From: Oceanicaulis sp. BBD 1991-10
Lineage (GTDB): Bacteria; Pseudomonadota; Alphaproteobacteria; Caulobacterales; Maricaulaceae
Assembly: GCA_001657295.1 (NCBI GenBank)
Contig: LYSW01000001.1
Coordinates: forward strand, 87,499-151,498
DNA: 64,000 nucleotides
Direction: 5' to 3'
Each line of letters begins with the position of its first letter. The first letter of the stretch is position 1. The position numbers and the translations under genes are program-made. Below, one piece after another: positions 1-8,614 of this stretch. The notes under the pieces were generated by a model. That model was not told where the DNA came from, ran no database searches, and was given only the letters and a program-made list of their open reading frames with translations.

Positions 1-1
1 A

Positions 2-175
2 ATGAGCCTTTTGGCGGACGCCGGCGTATTCGACTGGCTCGACGGTCACCTTCTACAAGCAGGTGAATGGGATAGTTGCGACAAGCCTACCCTCAACGCC
101 GAGTATGTGTTCCACCGTACGACTGAACTTTGGAAGTCTGCGCACATTGTCGTTGAAGTAATCGAGATCGCTTAG
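2..175 (+). CDS. 3' end of an unidentified CDS, running off the left edge
   Basis: Frame 2 is open from the left edge to a TAG and encodes 57 residues (…LADAGVFDWLDGH…WKSAHIVVEVIEIA). The ATG at position 2 may be the start or an internal Met; the window cannot decide. The stop overlaps the stop of the convergent DUF1178 gene by a few bases, a typical tail-to-tail arrangement. The base composition is less GC-rich than the flanking operon. I do not recognise the family, so this is a partial hypothetical protein. Confidence 0.35.
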   Translation: MSLLADAGVFDWLDGHLLQAGEWDSCDKPTLNAEYVFHRTTELWKSAHIVVEVIEIA

Positions 176-612
176 TTCGCCTTCTTCGGCGGGGTCGGCG
201 CAAACGGCTCTGGCAGGGGCGCGACCGGCACCTCGTCGGCTTTGAGCTGGTCGCGTTCTTCCGGCGTGGTTTCGCCGTAAATCAGACGCTCCGGCTTGTC
301 GCCCTCATGGATGGCTTTGGCTTCCTTGGCGAAATCGGACCCGACATAATCGTAATTCGACCGGATATGCGCCTTCACCTTGCGGGCGAGGGTTTCAAAA
401 TCGGCCGCACCGTTGACGCTCGCCGCCTGGCGGGCTTCAACCTTGCGGGCGGTGCGCACGGCCGGCGCCATGATCTGCTTGGAGATTTGGATCGAACCGC
501 AATGCGGGCACTCCACCAGGCCGCGCTCGACTTGCGCGTCATAGTCGGCGGAGGACGAGAACCAGGCCTCGAACGCGTGGCCGTCATCGCAAATGAGCGC
601 GTAGCGGATCAT
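172..612 (-). CDS. DUF1178 family protein
   Basis: The 146-residue protein begins MIRYALICDDGHAFEAWF and carries a CPHCG Cys pair at about residues 35-38, both typical of DUF1178. This small family has a zinc-ribbon-like N-terminus and no known biochemical function. It is the last gene of a leftward operon comF-grxC-nitrilase-DUF1178, and its ATG overlaps the nitrilase stop. DUF1178 next to a Nit-type hydrolase and a glutaredoxin is common in Alphaproteobacteria, which supports the call. The C-terminus is Pro/Ala-rich and probably disordered. Confidence 0.88.
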   Translation of the reverse strand: MIRYALICDDGHAFEAWFSSSADYDAQVERGLVECPHCGSIQISKQIMAPAVRTARKVEARQAASVNGAADFETLARKVKAHIRSNYDYVGSDFAKEAKAIHEGDKPERLIYGETTPEERDQLKADEVPVAPLPEPFAPTPPKKAN

Positions 613-1433
613 GGGCCCAGAAAATCACGATCGCCCTTAAGAGCGGGTATGCGGCTGCGCGCCTTGAGCGCGTCCGCCGGACTGACTTCAGCGTAAAGCA
701 CGGCCGGGTCGTCATGGTCGAGGGCGGCGATCACATCGCCCCACGGGCCCACGACCATGGAATGGCCCCAGGTCTTGCGTCCGTCCTCATGGAGTCCGCC
801 CTGGGCCGGGGCGAAGATGAAGCTGCCGGTCTCGATCGCTCTGGCGCGCAACAACACCTCCCAGTGGGCGCGGCCGGTCGGGCGCGTGAAGGCGCTCGGC
901 ACGGTCATCGCGACCGCTCCGGCTTGCGCCAGGCGACGGTAGAGCGCCGCGAAACGCACGTCGTAGCAAATCGTCAGACCGAGCTGAAATCCGGCGGCCT
1001 CCGCCAGAACAGCTTGTCCGCCGGGCTGATACGTGTCGGATTCGCGATACTGTTCGCCCGCGCCGAGGCTGACGTCGAACATATGGATTTTGTCATAAGT
1101 CGCCTTGACCTCGCCGGTCGGCGCAAACAGCACGGAGCGATTGACGGCCCGGCCGTCCGGCTCGGCGAAGGCCATCGAACCGATCAGAAGATCGAGCTTC
1201 AGCTCCGCGGCCAGCTCTGCAAACCGCCCCATCGCCGGATCGGTCCGCATGGGCCGAAGCAAGGCGGGCAAAGCGCCCGCGTCGCGCTGGACCAGATGCG
1301 TGGTCTCAGGCGTGGCGACGAAGCGCGCGCCGCGCGCGGCCGCCTCGCGGACCAGGGCTTCGGCGTCGTTCAGATTGCGAGCCGGATCAATGCCGGAGCG
1401 CATCTGAATCAGGGCGATGGGAACCACAGTCAT
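609..1433 (-). CDS. Carbon-nitrogen hydrolase (Nit1-like amidase)
   Basis: This is a 274-residue nitrilase-superfamily hydrolase. The Glu-Lys-Cys triad is visible: E43 in ATPETT, K115 in YDKIHMFD and C156 in LTICYDVRF. The KIHMFD segment and overall length match the Nit1/Nit2 branch, whose characterised members hydrolyse deaminated glutathione or omega-amides; the exact substrate here is an inference. No signal peptide is seen, so it should be cytoplasmic. It lies 13 bases after the glutaredoxin gene and overlaps DUF1178. The glutaredoxin neighbour is consistent with a role in clearing damaged glutathione. Confidence 0.88.
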   Translation of the reverse strand: MTVVPIALIQMRSGIDPARNLNDAEALVREAAARGARFVATPETTHLVQRDAGALPALLRPMRTDPAMGRFAELAAELKLDLLIGSMAFAEPDGRAVNRSVLFAPTGEVKATYDKIHMFDVSLGAGEQYRESDTYQPGGQAVLAEAAGFQLGLTICYDVRFAALYRRLAQAGAVAMTVPSAFTRPTGRAHWEVLLRARAIETGSFIFAPAQGGLHEDGRKTWGHSMVVGPWGDVIAALDHDDPAVLYAEVSPADALKARSRIPALKGDRDFLGP

Positions 1434-1446
1434 CGCTGGCGTTGTC

Positions 1447-1704
1447 TCAGGCCGCGAGCAAGGCGTCCAGCTTGCCGGCGCGCTCCAGCGCCATCATGTC
1501 GTCGCAACCGCCAACATGGGTCTCGCCGATGAAGATCTGCGGGAAAGTCCGCGCGCCATTGGCCCGCTGAACCATCTCAGCTTTCTTCTCCGCGCTGAAA
1601 CCGACATCGATATGCTCGAACTCCACGCCCTTCTTCTTCAGAAGCGAGACCGCGCTGACGCAATAGGGACAGAGCGGCCGGGTGTAGATGGTGACGGCGG
1701 CCAT
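1447..1704 (-). CDS. grxC: Glutaredoxin 3 (GrxC)
   Basis: This 85-residue monothiol/dithiol oxidoreductase has the CPYC active site at residues 12-15 (TRPLCPYC), the TFPQIFI cis-Pro loop and the GGCDDM glutathione-binding turn. The ORF track starts at 1728. I prefer the ATG at 1704 because AAGGAGG lies 7 bases upstream and the protein then begins MAAVTIYTRP, as usual for GrxC. It reduces protein disulfides and glutathione mixed disulfides in the cytoplasm. It sits in the comF-grxC-nit-DUF1178 operon. Confidence 0.95.
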   Translation of the reverse strand: MAAVTIYTRPLCPYCVSAVSLLKKKGVEFEHIDVGFSAEKKAEMVQRANGARTFPQIFIGETHVGGCDDMMALERAGKLDALLAA

Positions 1705-1743
1705 GGCGGCGCCTCCTTGGACGATCAAGATTTTGCTATCGCG

Positions 1744-2541
1744 TTATTTAGTCGGATCGACCGGTTTCACAACGCGCGCCAGCGTGATTGCGTTCACGTT
1801 CTCGGCGCCAGCCCGCTTCAAGGCGCGCGCACACGCGTTCAGCGTCGCTCCGGTCGTGAAGACGTCATCAATCAGGACCAGGCGCGCGCCGGCGACCCTG
1901 AGGACGGCCCGGTCGCGGACCTTGAACGCGCCGGCGACATTGCGGGTGCGGCCTTTCGCGGTCAGCCCGCCCTGCGTTCCGGTGCGGCGCACCCGCACGA
2001 GCGCGTGAGGGTCGACCGCGTCGCCGGTCACCTTCGCGACCGCGTGCGCCAGGAGAAGCGATTGATTGAAACGCCGGGAGCGGAGGCGGCTGGCGTGCAG
2101 CGGAACAGGGATCAGCGCATCGGCGTCCTTGACCGCGTCTGCGCCCGCTCGCGCCATCCAACGCCCGAAGGCCGCCACCGCATCGGTGCGCCCGGCATGT
2201 TTCAGCCCCAGCACCAAAGCCCGGCTTTCGGCGTCGTAAAGGAATGCCGAGCGCGCCCGGTCGAAAACCGGCGGACGGGCGAGACAGGCCGGGCAGTCCA
2301 TGTCGTCATAGCTGGGATGGTCGAACGGAACGCCGCAGGTTCGGCAGATGGGCCGGTCAATGAAACGCACCGCATTCCAATCCTGGGCGTCCAGCTCCCC
2401 GGGGCGGCTGACCTCACGCCCGGACAGCGGCGAGACCGGCGGCCAAATCATATCGGCGGCGGCGGCCAGCAGCCGGCGCGCTTGGCGAAGGGCGAAGAAC
2501 CGGGCATATCCCGCCCATGAGCCGTGTGACTTTGATCGCAT
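1744..2541 (-). CDS. comF: ComF family phosphoribosyltransferase-like protein
   Basis: The protein combines an N-terminal zinc-finger-like region (RPICRTCG … DCPACLARPP) with a C-terminal type I phosphoribosyltransferase fold showing the PRPP loop LVLIDDVFTTGAT. ComF proteins take part in natural DNA uptake in competent bacteria, and the gene is also widespread in species without known competence. The ORF track starts at 2640, inside the divergent methyltransferase gene. I chose the internal ATG at 2541 (MRSKSHGSW, 265 aa), which still overlaps the divergent start at 2517; an ATG at 2451 (MIWPPVS) is also possible. It is the first gene of the leftward operon. Confidence 0.85.
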   Translation of the reverse strand: MRSKSHGSWAGYARFFALRQARRLLAAAADMIWPPVSPLSGREVSRPGELDAQDWNAVRFIDRPICRTCGVPFDHPSYDDMDCPACLARPPVFDRARSAFLYDAESRALVLGLKHAGRTDAVAAFGRWMARAGADAVKDADALIPVPLHASRLRSRRFNQSLLLAHAVAKVTGDAVDPHALVRVRRTGTQGGLTAKGRTRNVAGAFKVRDRAVLRVAGARLVLIDDVFTTGATLNACARALKRAGAENVNAITLARVVKPVDPTK

Positions 2542-3476
2542 CCAAACCTGCTCCTGTCCCCGAAGACGGTCCGCCGCGCCTGTTCGACCGCGGCCTTTTG
2601 CGACATCGCCGGGATCGCGCGTCACGCGAGTTTGAATCATACGACTTTCTCCATGCGCGAGTCGCCGATGATTTGCTCGACCGGGTGGAAAGCGTCTCGC
2701 GCAGCTTCGACACCTGCCTGGCGCTGGGCGGCGGCGGCGCAGTGTCCCGCGCCCTGGCGGAGCGACCCGACGCCCGCGCCAAGATTGGAAAACTGATCGA
2801 AGCGGACCTGTCGCCGGGAATGGCGAAGCTGTCCGCAGCTCCGGCGATCGCGCTCGACGAGGAATGCCTGCCCGTCAAAGAGGCGAGCGTGGACCTGGTG
2901 CTCTCCTGCCTGTCGCTGCATTGGACCAATGATCTGGTCGGCGCGCTGATCCAGATCAATTACGCGCTCAAGCCGGACGGGTTTTTTGCGGGCGCGGTGC
3001 TGGGCGGCGCCACGCTGACTGAGCTGCGCGCGGCGCTGAGCGCCGCCGACGAGGCGGCGGACCGCGCCCCCGCACGACGGGTCTCGCCCTTCGCCGACAC
3101 CATAGACATGGCCGGGCTGGTCAGCCGCGCCGGCTTCACCATGCCGGTCTCGGACGTGGACAGAGTCACGGCGCGCTATGGCAACGCCTTCGTGCTGATG
3201 CGCGATCTCAGGAAAATGGGCGAGACCAACGTCCTGGTCGAGCGGACCCGCACGCCGGGCACGAAGACGCTTTTCGTCTCCGCCGCCCAGGCCTATGCGG
3301 CCGATCATGCCGGGGAGGACGGCAAGATCCCGGCGACGTTCGAGGTGATCAATTTCGCCGGCTGGGCGCCCCATCCCGACCAGCCCAGACCCAAACGCCC
3401 GGGTTCGGCCACGGCGCGGCTTGCCGATGCGCTGGGCGTTAAAGAAAACAGCGCCGGGGACAAGGCCGGCGGTTAG
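2517..3476 (+). CDS. SAM-dependent methyltransferase, BioC/NDUFAF5-like
   Basis: The 319-residue class I methyltransferase begins MSRVTLIASKPAPVPEDGPPRLFDRGLLRHRRDRA, a basic N-terminus typical of alphaproteobacterial relatives of mitochondrial NDUFAF5. The Rossmann motif I (CLALGGGGAVSRAL), an acidic motif II region (EADLSPGMAK) and the post-motif VLSCLSLHWTNDL … LKPDGFFAGAVLGG are visible. NDUFAF5 hydroxylates a complex I subunit, so methylation should not be assumed. The gene is divergent from comF with overlapping 5' ends, and its stop overlaps the pilin-like remnant by 4 bases. Confidence 0.85.
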   Translation: MSRVTLIASKPAPVPEDGPPRLFDRGLLRHRRDRASREFESYDFLHARVADDLLDRVESVSRSFDTCLALGGGGAVSRALAERPDARAKIGKLIEADLSPGMAKLSAAPAIALDEECLPVKEASVDLVLSCLSLHWTNDLVGALIQINYALKPDGFFAGAVLGGATLTELRAALSAADEAADRAPARRVSPFADTIDMAGLVSRAGFTMPVSDVDRVTARYGNAFVLMRDLRKMGETNVLVERTRTPGTKTLFVSAAQAYAADHAGEDGKIPATFEVINFAGWAPHPDQPRPKRPGSATARLADALGVKENSAGDKAGG

Positions 3477-3680
3477 GCGTCGCCTTGGGCCTCGCCCTCC
3501 CCTTGCCCGTCGCCGCCGCCCAGCGGCGTGGACAGGCTGGAGGTCATGCGGTCCCACATGCCGTCGACACCGTTGCCGAGAAGGCTGACGGCGCCGATGA
3601 TCGAGGTGGCGAGAAGGGCCGCGATCAAGCCATATTCGATGGCCGTGCCGCCGGAGCGGTCCTGCGCGAAACCGCCTAGA
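3473..3680 (-). pseudogene. Flp/Fap-type pilin-like remnant without a start codon
   Basis: This frame encodes GGFAQDRSGGTAIEYGLIAALLATSIIGAVSLLGNG, the signature of class IVb Flp pilins: charged N-terminus, G/AIEYGLIAAL hydrophobic segment, short tail. The frame has no ATG, GTG or TTG between the mutT stop and the pilin segment; the nearest upstream GTG lies about 50 codons inside mutT. Normal Flp pilins start with a short Met-Lys/Arg leader directly before the GATAIEYG motif, and that piece is missing. It is probably a 5'-truncated pseudogene, or else read by -1 frameshifting from mutT. The C-terminal tail is Gly/Glu-rich. Confidence 0.6.
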
Positions 3681-4101
3681 CCCGCCCGCCGACCAGCCGG
3701 TCGCGCAGCTCCGCGGCCAGCGGCTTGTCGGCGTCCAGCAGCGGATAATCGGCCAGCTTGTCCGGGCGCACCCAGGCGATCGTCTGACCTTCCCTCGGAT
3801 CGGCGAACCCGTCCCAGCGCCGGCACACGAAGAGCGGCATCAGCATGTGGCGGGTCTCGTCGAGCGGATGGGAGGCGAAGGCGAAAGGCTGCAAACACTG
3901 CTCGCACGGCTCCACTCCCAGCTCCTCGCGCAGCTCACGGATCAGCGCTTGCTCAGGGGTCTCGCCCCGTTCCACCTTGCCGCCGGGAAACTCCCAGGCC
4001 CCCGCATGGGCCTTGCCCTGCGGCCGCTGGGCGATCAGCACCCGGCCGTCGGGATCGATCAGGGCGCAGGCGGCCACGAGAAGCAGGCTTTGAGCGTTCA
4101 T
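3676..4101 (-). CDS. mutT: Nudix hydrolase, MutT type (8-oxo-dGTP diphosphatase)
   Basis: The protein carries a complete Nudix box, GGKVERGETPEQALIRELREELGV, matching GX5EX7REUXEEXGU. The GAWEFPGGK lead-in is typical of MutT, which hydrolyses 8-oxo-dGTP to limit A:T to C:G transversions. At 141 aa it is close to the family norm. The ORF track uses a TTG at 4110; the ATG at 4101 gives MNAQSLLLVAACALID and looks more natural, though neither start has a strong Shine-Dalgarno. Its 3' end runs directly into the Flp-pilin-like remnant. Confidence 0.9.
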   Translation of the reverse strand: MNAQSLLLVAACALIDPDGRVLIAQRPQGKAHAGAWEFPGGKVERGETPEQALIRELREELGVEPCEQCLQPFAFASHPLDETRHMLMPLFVCRRWDGFADPREGQTIAWVRPDKLADYPLLDADKPLAAELRDRLVGGRV

Positions 4102-4151
4102 GTAATACAAGACCGGTTAAATCGGCGTGCAGGAGGATGGTGAAGGACGGC

Positions 4152-5153
4152 TTAACCGTCCCGGCCGTCCGCGTCAGCCTCGGACGGCGCCTCGGCGTCC
4201 TCTCCGGGCATGTCAGGCGTGCGCAAATCGCCGGGCGCGGAGCCGGCGGTGATCACAACGGGATAGCTGCTGCGAAGATCGCTGAGCACCGCATCGATGC
4301 CCTGGAGGGTCAAGAAGCGCACGATATTGGGCCGCATCGCCTCCAGGCTGGGCCGCGGCTGCGCGCGCCGGTCCACGATGGCCAGCACGTGCCAGCCATA
4401 TTCGGTCTCAAACGGCGCGCTGACCGCCCCCTCTTCGGTGGCGAAGGCGATATCTGCAAAGCCTGGAATTATGCTGTCCCGCGTGAAATAGCCCAGATCT
4501 CCGCCGACCAGGCGGGTGGCGGGATCCTGGCTGATCCGGGTGGCAAGCTCGGCGAAGTCCGTGCCCTCGGAGATCAGGCGGGCGGCCTCATCCGCCTCTT
4601 CGCGGGTCTCCAAAAGGATATGGCGCGCGCGCACTTCGATGGTCGACGGCGTCAGGCGCGACTGCTCTTCATAGACGCGCTGGATCGCCTCTTCGGTCAC
4701 GGTTTCGGCGACGGCGGTCTCGACCAGGATATTGCCCAGGATGCGCTCTTCGGCGGCCGCCAGCCGGCGCTGCGCCTCCGGTTCGGCGTCCAGCTCACGC
4801 CGCGCCGCCTCCAGCGCCAGCAGGCGCTGGTCGATCAGCTCCTCCAGCACGCTGCGAAATTGCGCCGATGCGGGGTCCAGCGGCGCGTCTTCGACGACCA
4901 GGTCGCGCGCCTGCGCTTCGCGCTGCACATCGGAAATGGTGATCACGGTCTCGCCGACCCGCGCGGCGACCACGTCGCCTTCAGCGGCCTCGGCGGTGAC
5001 AAAACGCAGGCCTGAAACAGGCTCGGACGCCGTCTGCGTCCCGTTCGCCGCGGGCGCTGTCGCAGCCTGCTCAGCCGGGCTGCATCCGGCGATGCCCACC
5101 ATAGCTGCAACGGCCAAAGCCATAAGGGGCAGCGGGGCTTGATTGACACTCAA
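4152..5153 (-). CDS. Parvulin-type peptidyl-prolyl isomerase lipoprotein (PpiC/SurA-like)
   Basis: The 333-residue protein has an N-terminal hydrophobic segment ending in the lipobox IAGC, so it is probably a lipidated periplasmic protein. A SurA/PrsA-like helical region follows, then a rotamase domain at about residues 170-270 (ARHILLETREEADEAARLI … DLGYFTRDSIIPGFADIAF … YGWHVLAIVDRR). Such proteins fold outer-membrane or secreted proteins. The start is TTG: AAGGAGG sits 6 bases before it, better placed than for the internal ATG at 5123. The tail is acidic (EDAEAPSEADADGRDG). It is divergent from secA, fitting a theme of protein export and folding. Confidence 0.9.
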   Translation of the reverse strand: MSVNQAPLPLMALAVAAMVGIAGCSPAEQAATAPAANGTQTASEPVSGLRFVTAEAAEGDVVAARVGETVITISDVQREAQARDLVVEDAPLDPASAQFRSVLEELIDQRLLALEAARRELDAEPEAQRRLAAAEERILGNILVETAVAETVTEEAIQRVYEEQSRLTPSTIEVRARHILLETREEADEAARLISEGTDFAELATRISQDPATRLVGGDLGYFTRDSIIPGFADIAFATEEGAVSAPFETEYGWHVLAIVDRRAQPRPSLEAMRPNIVRFLTLQGIDAVLSDLRSSYPVVITAGSAPGDLRTPDMPGEDAEAPSEADADGRDG

Positions 5154-5166
5154 TCGGGGCCTCCTT

Positions 5167-5178
5167 AAGTCACCGGTG
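5167..5178. promoter_or_regulatory. 12-bp perfect palindrome between parvulin gene and secA
   Basis: GTCACCGGTGAC is a perfect palindrome in the 89-base divergent intergenic region upstream of both the parvulin gene and secA. It could be an operator for a dimeric regulator, but no known consensus is recognised and it may be a chance GC-rich palindrome. Confidence 0.25.
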
Positions 5179-5242
5179 ACGCTGCGCGCGCCAATCGGTC
5201 TGCGCGCACCATTTTTTCTACGCCCGCCAAGGCTGATACGTC

Positions 5243-8020
5243 ATGCTCGATCTCGCCCGCAAGCTCTTCGGCTCTTCAAACGACCGCTTCATCAAGAAGA
5301 TGCGGCCCACCGTGGAGAAGATCAACGCGCTGGAGCCGGAGTTCGAAGCGCTGGACGATGCGGGCCTGGCCGCGAAAACCGCGGAATTCCGCGAACGGGT
5401 CGAGGCCGGCGAAAGCCTGGACAAGCTGTTGCCGGAGGCGTTTGCGGCCGTGCGCGAAGGCGCCAAGCGTGCTCTGGGCCAGCGCCATTACGACGTCCAG
5501 CTGATGGGCGGCATGGTGCTGCACCAGGGCAGTATTTCTGAAATGAAGACCGGTGAAGGCAAGACGCTGGTCTCGACCCTGGCGGCTTATCTCAATGCGC
5601 TGCCGGGCAAGGGCGTGCACATCGTCACGGTCAACGATTATCTGGCCCGCCGGGACTCTGAATGGATGGGCCAGGTCTACGCCAAGCTCGGCATGACCAC
5701 CGGCGTCATCGTCCACGGCATGGGCGATGACGAGCGCCGCAAGGCCTATGCCTGCGACATCACCTACGGCACCAATAACGAGCTGGGCTTCGATTATCTG
5801 CGCGATAACATGAAGTATTCGCTCGAGGACATGGTGCAGTTCGGCGGCCGCGCGGCGGAGAAGGCGACCCACAATTATGCGATCGTCGACGAGGTGGACT
5901 CGATCCTGATCGACGAGGCGCGCACCCCGCTGATCATTTCCGGCCGCACCGAAGACCGGACCGATTTCTACATCACGATCGACAAGATCATCCCGCTGCT
6001 GGACGAGGAAGACTACACGATCGACGAGAAGGCTCGCTCCTGCACCTTCACCGAAGAGGGCAACGAGCATATCGAACAGCTGCTCAAGGAGCGCGATCTG
6101 ATTGAAACGGGCGATCTCTACGACGTCGAGAACGTCTCCGTCGTCCACCACGTCAATCAGGGCCTGAAGGCGCACAAGCTGTTCAACAAGGACAAGGAAT
6201 ACATCGTCAAGAACGGCGAGGTGATCCTGATCGACGAATTCACCGGCCGCCAGATGCCGGGACGGCGCCTGTCCGATGGTCTGCACCAGGCGATCGAGGC
6301 CAAGGAAGGCGTCGACATCCAGCCGGAAAACCAGACGCTGGCCTCCATCACCTTCCAGAATTATTTCCGCCTCTATGACAAGCTGGCCGGCATGACCGGC
6401 ACCGCCGCCACCGAGGCGGAGGAATTTGCGGGCATCTACAGCCTCGGCGTGGTGGAGATCCCCACCAACAAGCCGGTGGCGCGGATCGACGAGGAAGACG
6501 AGCTTTACCGCACGATGGGCGAGAAGAATGACGCCATCGTCGCGGCGATCGAAGAGGCCAACGCGAAAAAGCAGCCGATCTTGGTGGGGACGGTTTCAAT
6601 CGAAAAATCGGAGTCGCTCTCCGATGTGCTCAAGAAAAAGAAAATCCCGCACAAGGTCCTCAACGCCCGCTATCACGAAGAAGAAGCCGCGATCGTGGCG
6701 CTGGGCGGCGAGCCGGGCGCGGTGACCATCGCGACGAATATGGCCGGCCGCGGCACCGATATTCAGCTGGGCGGCAATGTCGATTTCCGCCTCGCCGAAT
6801 GGCGGCAGGCCCAGACCGAATCCGGCAACACGCCGAGCGACGCCGAGATCGGGGCCGAGCGCGAAAAGATCGCCGCCGACGTGGCGGAGAAGAAACAGAT
6901 CGCGCTGGACGCCGGCGGGCTGTTCGTCATCGGCACCGAGCGCCACGAGAGCCGCCGGATCGACAATCAGCTGCGCGGCCGGTCCGGCCGTCAGGGCGAC
7001 CCGGGCCGTTCGGCCTTCTATTTGTCGGTCGAAGACGATCTCTTGCGCATCTTTGCGCCCGAGCGCCTGGACACCATCATGCGCACGCTGGGCATGAAGC
7101 CGGGCGAAGCCATCCAGCACCCCTGGATGACCAAGGCGGTGGAGACCAGCCAGAAAAAGGTCGAGCAGCGCAATTTCGATATTCGAAAGAATATCTTGAA
7201 GTATGACGACGTCATGAATGACCAGCGCAAGGCGATCTTTGAGCAGCGCATCGAATTCATGACCGCCAAGGACGTCTCCGACGTGGTCAAGGACATGCGC
7301 GCCCAAGCCGTCGAGGACCTGGTCGAGCGTCATATTCCGCCGCGCGCCTATGCCGATCAGTGGGATGTCGAAGGCCTGGACGAAGCCGTCTCGAAATATT
7401 TCGGCCTTGATCTGCCGATCACGGACTGGGCGGCCGAGGAAGGCATTGCGGACGAAGAGATTCAGGACCGCGTGATGAAGGCCGCCGACGAATCCTACGC
7501 TGAAAAGGCCGCCGATATCGGTCCGGAGCTGATCCGCCGGATTGAAAAACAGGTCGTGCTGCAAACGATCGACCAGAACTGGCGCGAGCATCTCCAGCAG
7601 CTGGACGCCCTGCGTTCGGTGATCGGTCTGCGCGGCTACGCCCAGCGCGACCCGCTCAACGAGTTCAAGACCGAGGCCTTCACCCTGTTTGAGAGCCTTT
7701 TGGACGAGCTGCGCTTTGAAACCACGCGGGTTTTGTCCAATCTGCGTCTGGCGCCCAGCGCCCCGCCCCCGGAAATGCCCGAGCCGCCGAAGGATATCGA
7801 GGCCAAGCACATCGATCCGATGACCGGCCGCAATGAGATGGCTGACGCGCCGGCGCAATCGGCTGCGCCGCGCGCCTCTGCGCCGGCGGCGTCGCGCGCC
7901 GCGGCGGCGGCGATCGACCCGAACGACCCCAGCACCTGGGGCCGGGTGCCGCGCAACGCGCCCTGCCCGTGCGGCTCCGGCAAGAAATACAAGCATTGCC
8001 ACGGCAAGGTGACGGCCTAG
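5243..8020 (+). CDS. secA: Preprotein translocase ATPase SecA
   Basis: The 925-residue protein spans full-length SecA. It shows Walker A MKTGEGKT at about residue 101, the DEAD-like [13 protein letters not shown], the helicase motifs [15 protein letters not shown] and [13 protein letters not shown], the helical scaffold ([16 protein letters not shown]) and the C-terminal zinc-binding tail [14 protein letters not shown] that contacts SecB. SecA drives post-translational export through SecYEG. The linker before the zinc tail is Ala/Pro-rich. The ATG at 5243 is preceded by AAGG. The downstream acetyltransferase starts 6 bases after the stop. Confidence 0.99.
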   Translation: MLDLARKLFGSSNDRFIKKMRPTVEKINALEPEFEALDDAGLAAKTAEFRERVEAGESLDKLLPEAFAAVREGAKRALGQRHYDVQLMGGMVLHQGSISEMKTGEGKTLVSTLAAYLNALPGKGVHIVTVNDYLARRDSEWMGQVYAKLGMTTGVIVHGMGDDERRKAYACDITYGTNNELGFDYLRDNMKYSLEDMVQFGGRAAEKATHNYAIVDEVDSILIDEARTPLIISGRTEDRTDFYITIDKIIPLLDEEDYTIDEKARSCTFTEEGNEHIEQLLKERDLIETGDLYDVENVSVVHHVNQGLKAHKLFNKDKEYIVKNGEVILIDEFTGRQMPGRRLSDGLHQAIEAKEGVDIQPENQTLASITFQNYFRLYDKLAGMTGTAATEAEEFAGIYSLGVVEIPTNKPVARIDEEDELYRTMGEKNDAIVAAIEEANAKKQPILVGTVSIEKSESLSDVLKKKKIPHKVLNARYHEEEAAIVALGGEPGAVTIATNMAGRGTDIQLGGNVDFRLAEWRQAQTESGNTPSDAEIGAEREKIAADVAEKKQIALDAGGLFVIGTERHESRRIDNQLRGRSGRQGDPGRSAFYLSVEDDLLRIFAPERLDTIMRTLGMKPGEAIQHPWMTKAVETSQKKVEQRNFDIRKNILKYDDVMNDQRKAIFEQRIEFMTAKDVSDVVKDMRAQAVEDLVERHIPPRAYADQWDVEGLDEAVSKYFGLDLPITDWAAEEGIADEEIQDRVMKAADESYAEKAADIGPELIRRIEKQVVLQTIDQNWREHLQQLDALRSVIGLRGYAQRDPLNEFKTEAFTLFESLLDELRFETTRVLSNLRLAPSAPPPEMPEPPKDIEAKHIDPMTGRNEMADAPAQSAAPRASAPAASRAAAAAIDPNDPSTWGRVPRNAPCPCGSGKKYKHCHGKVTA

Positions 8021-8025
8021 ACGCG

Positions 8026-8502
8026 ATGAGCTCAGTGGTCCTCACCCGCATCGCGCCGGACCAGAGTTCTGAGATCAATGCGCTCATTTTGCGCTCCAAA
8101 GCCCATTGGGGCTATGACGCGGCGATGATGGCGACGATGGAGCAGGTGCTCCGGCTCGACGAGGACGCCGCTAAAGCCGGCCGGGCGGTCGCGGGCTGGT
8201 TTGAAGACCTCGCCGTCGGCATCGCTCAGGTCAGCGAGCCTTACGAGGACGGGCGCGGCTCTGCAATGGAGCTGGATCTCCTCTTCATCGCGCCGGAAGC
8301 CATCGGAACCGGGCTGGGCCGCCGGCTCTATGGTTGGGCGCTGGATCAGGCGCGGGCGTGCGAGGTTGACCGCCTCGACATCCTCTCGGACCCCAATGCG
8401 CGCCGCTTCTACGCAGCCATGGGCGCCAGCTATGTGGAGGACCGGCCGTCCGATGCGATTCCCGGGCGCACGCTGCCCTGGCTGGAGCACCGAATTCGCT
8501 GA
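8026..8502 (+). CDS. GNAT family N-acetyltransferase
   Basis: This 158-residue GNAT-fold protein contains the acetyl-CoA loop GTGLGRRLYGWALDQARA after the beta-4 strand LDLLFIAPEAI, and the C-terminal ARRFYAAMGASYVEDRPS segment. The ORF track begins at 7969 inside secA. The ATG at 8026 (MSSVVLTRIAP) lies just after the secA stop and is preferred. The substrate is unknown. Close spacing suggests cotranscription with secA, but a functional link is not implied. Confidence 0.85.
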   Translation: MSSVVLTRIAPDQSSEINALILRSKAHWGYDAAMMATMEQVLRLDEDAAKAGRAVAGWFEDLAVGIAQVSEPYEDGRGSAMELDLLFIAPEAIGTGLGRRLYGWALDQARACEVDRLDILSDPNARRFYAAMGASYVEDRPSDAIPGRTLPWLEHRIR

Positions 8503-8614
8503 TCATGCTTAAGTTGTTATAAAGCCTCCATTATCATCAAATCTCGAAGGGGTTTATTTACCCTATTGTGTTTAGCTGAACGTATTCAGTTTGCACCTTT
8601 GAGGTAATTTCTCC

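Noticed and set aside
3528-5015. 495-aa plus-strand ORF
   Set aside because: Antisense to mutT and the parvulin gene, both with clear family motifs; low-complexity Arg/Pro composition.
6596-8002. 468-aa minus-strand ORF
   Set aside because: Antisense shadow of secA; no recognisable protein features.
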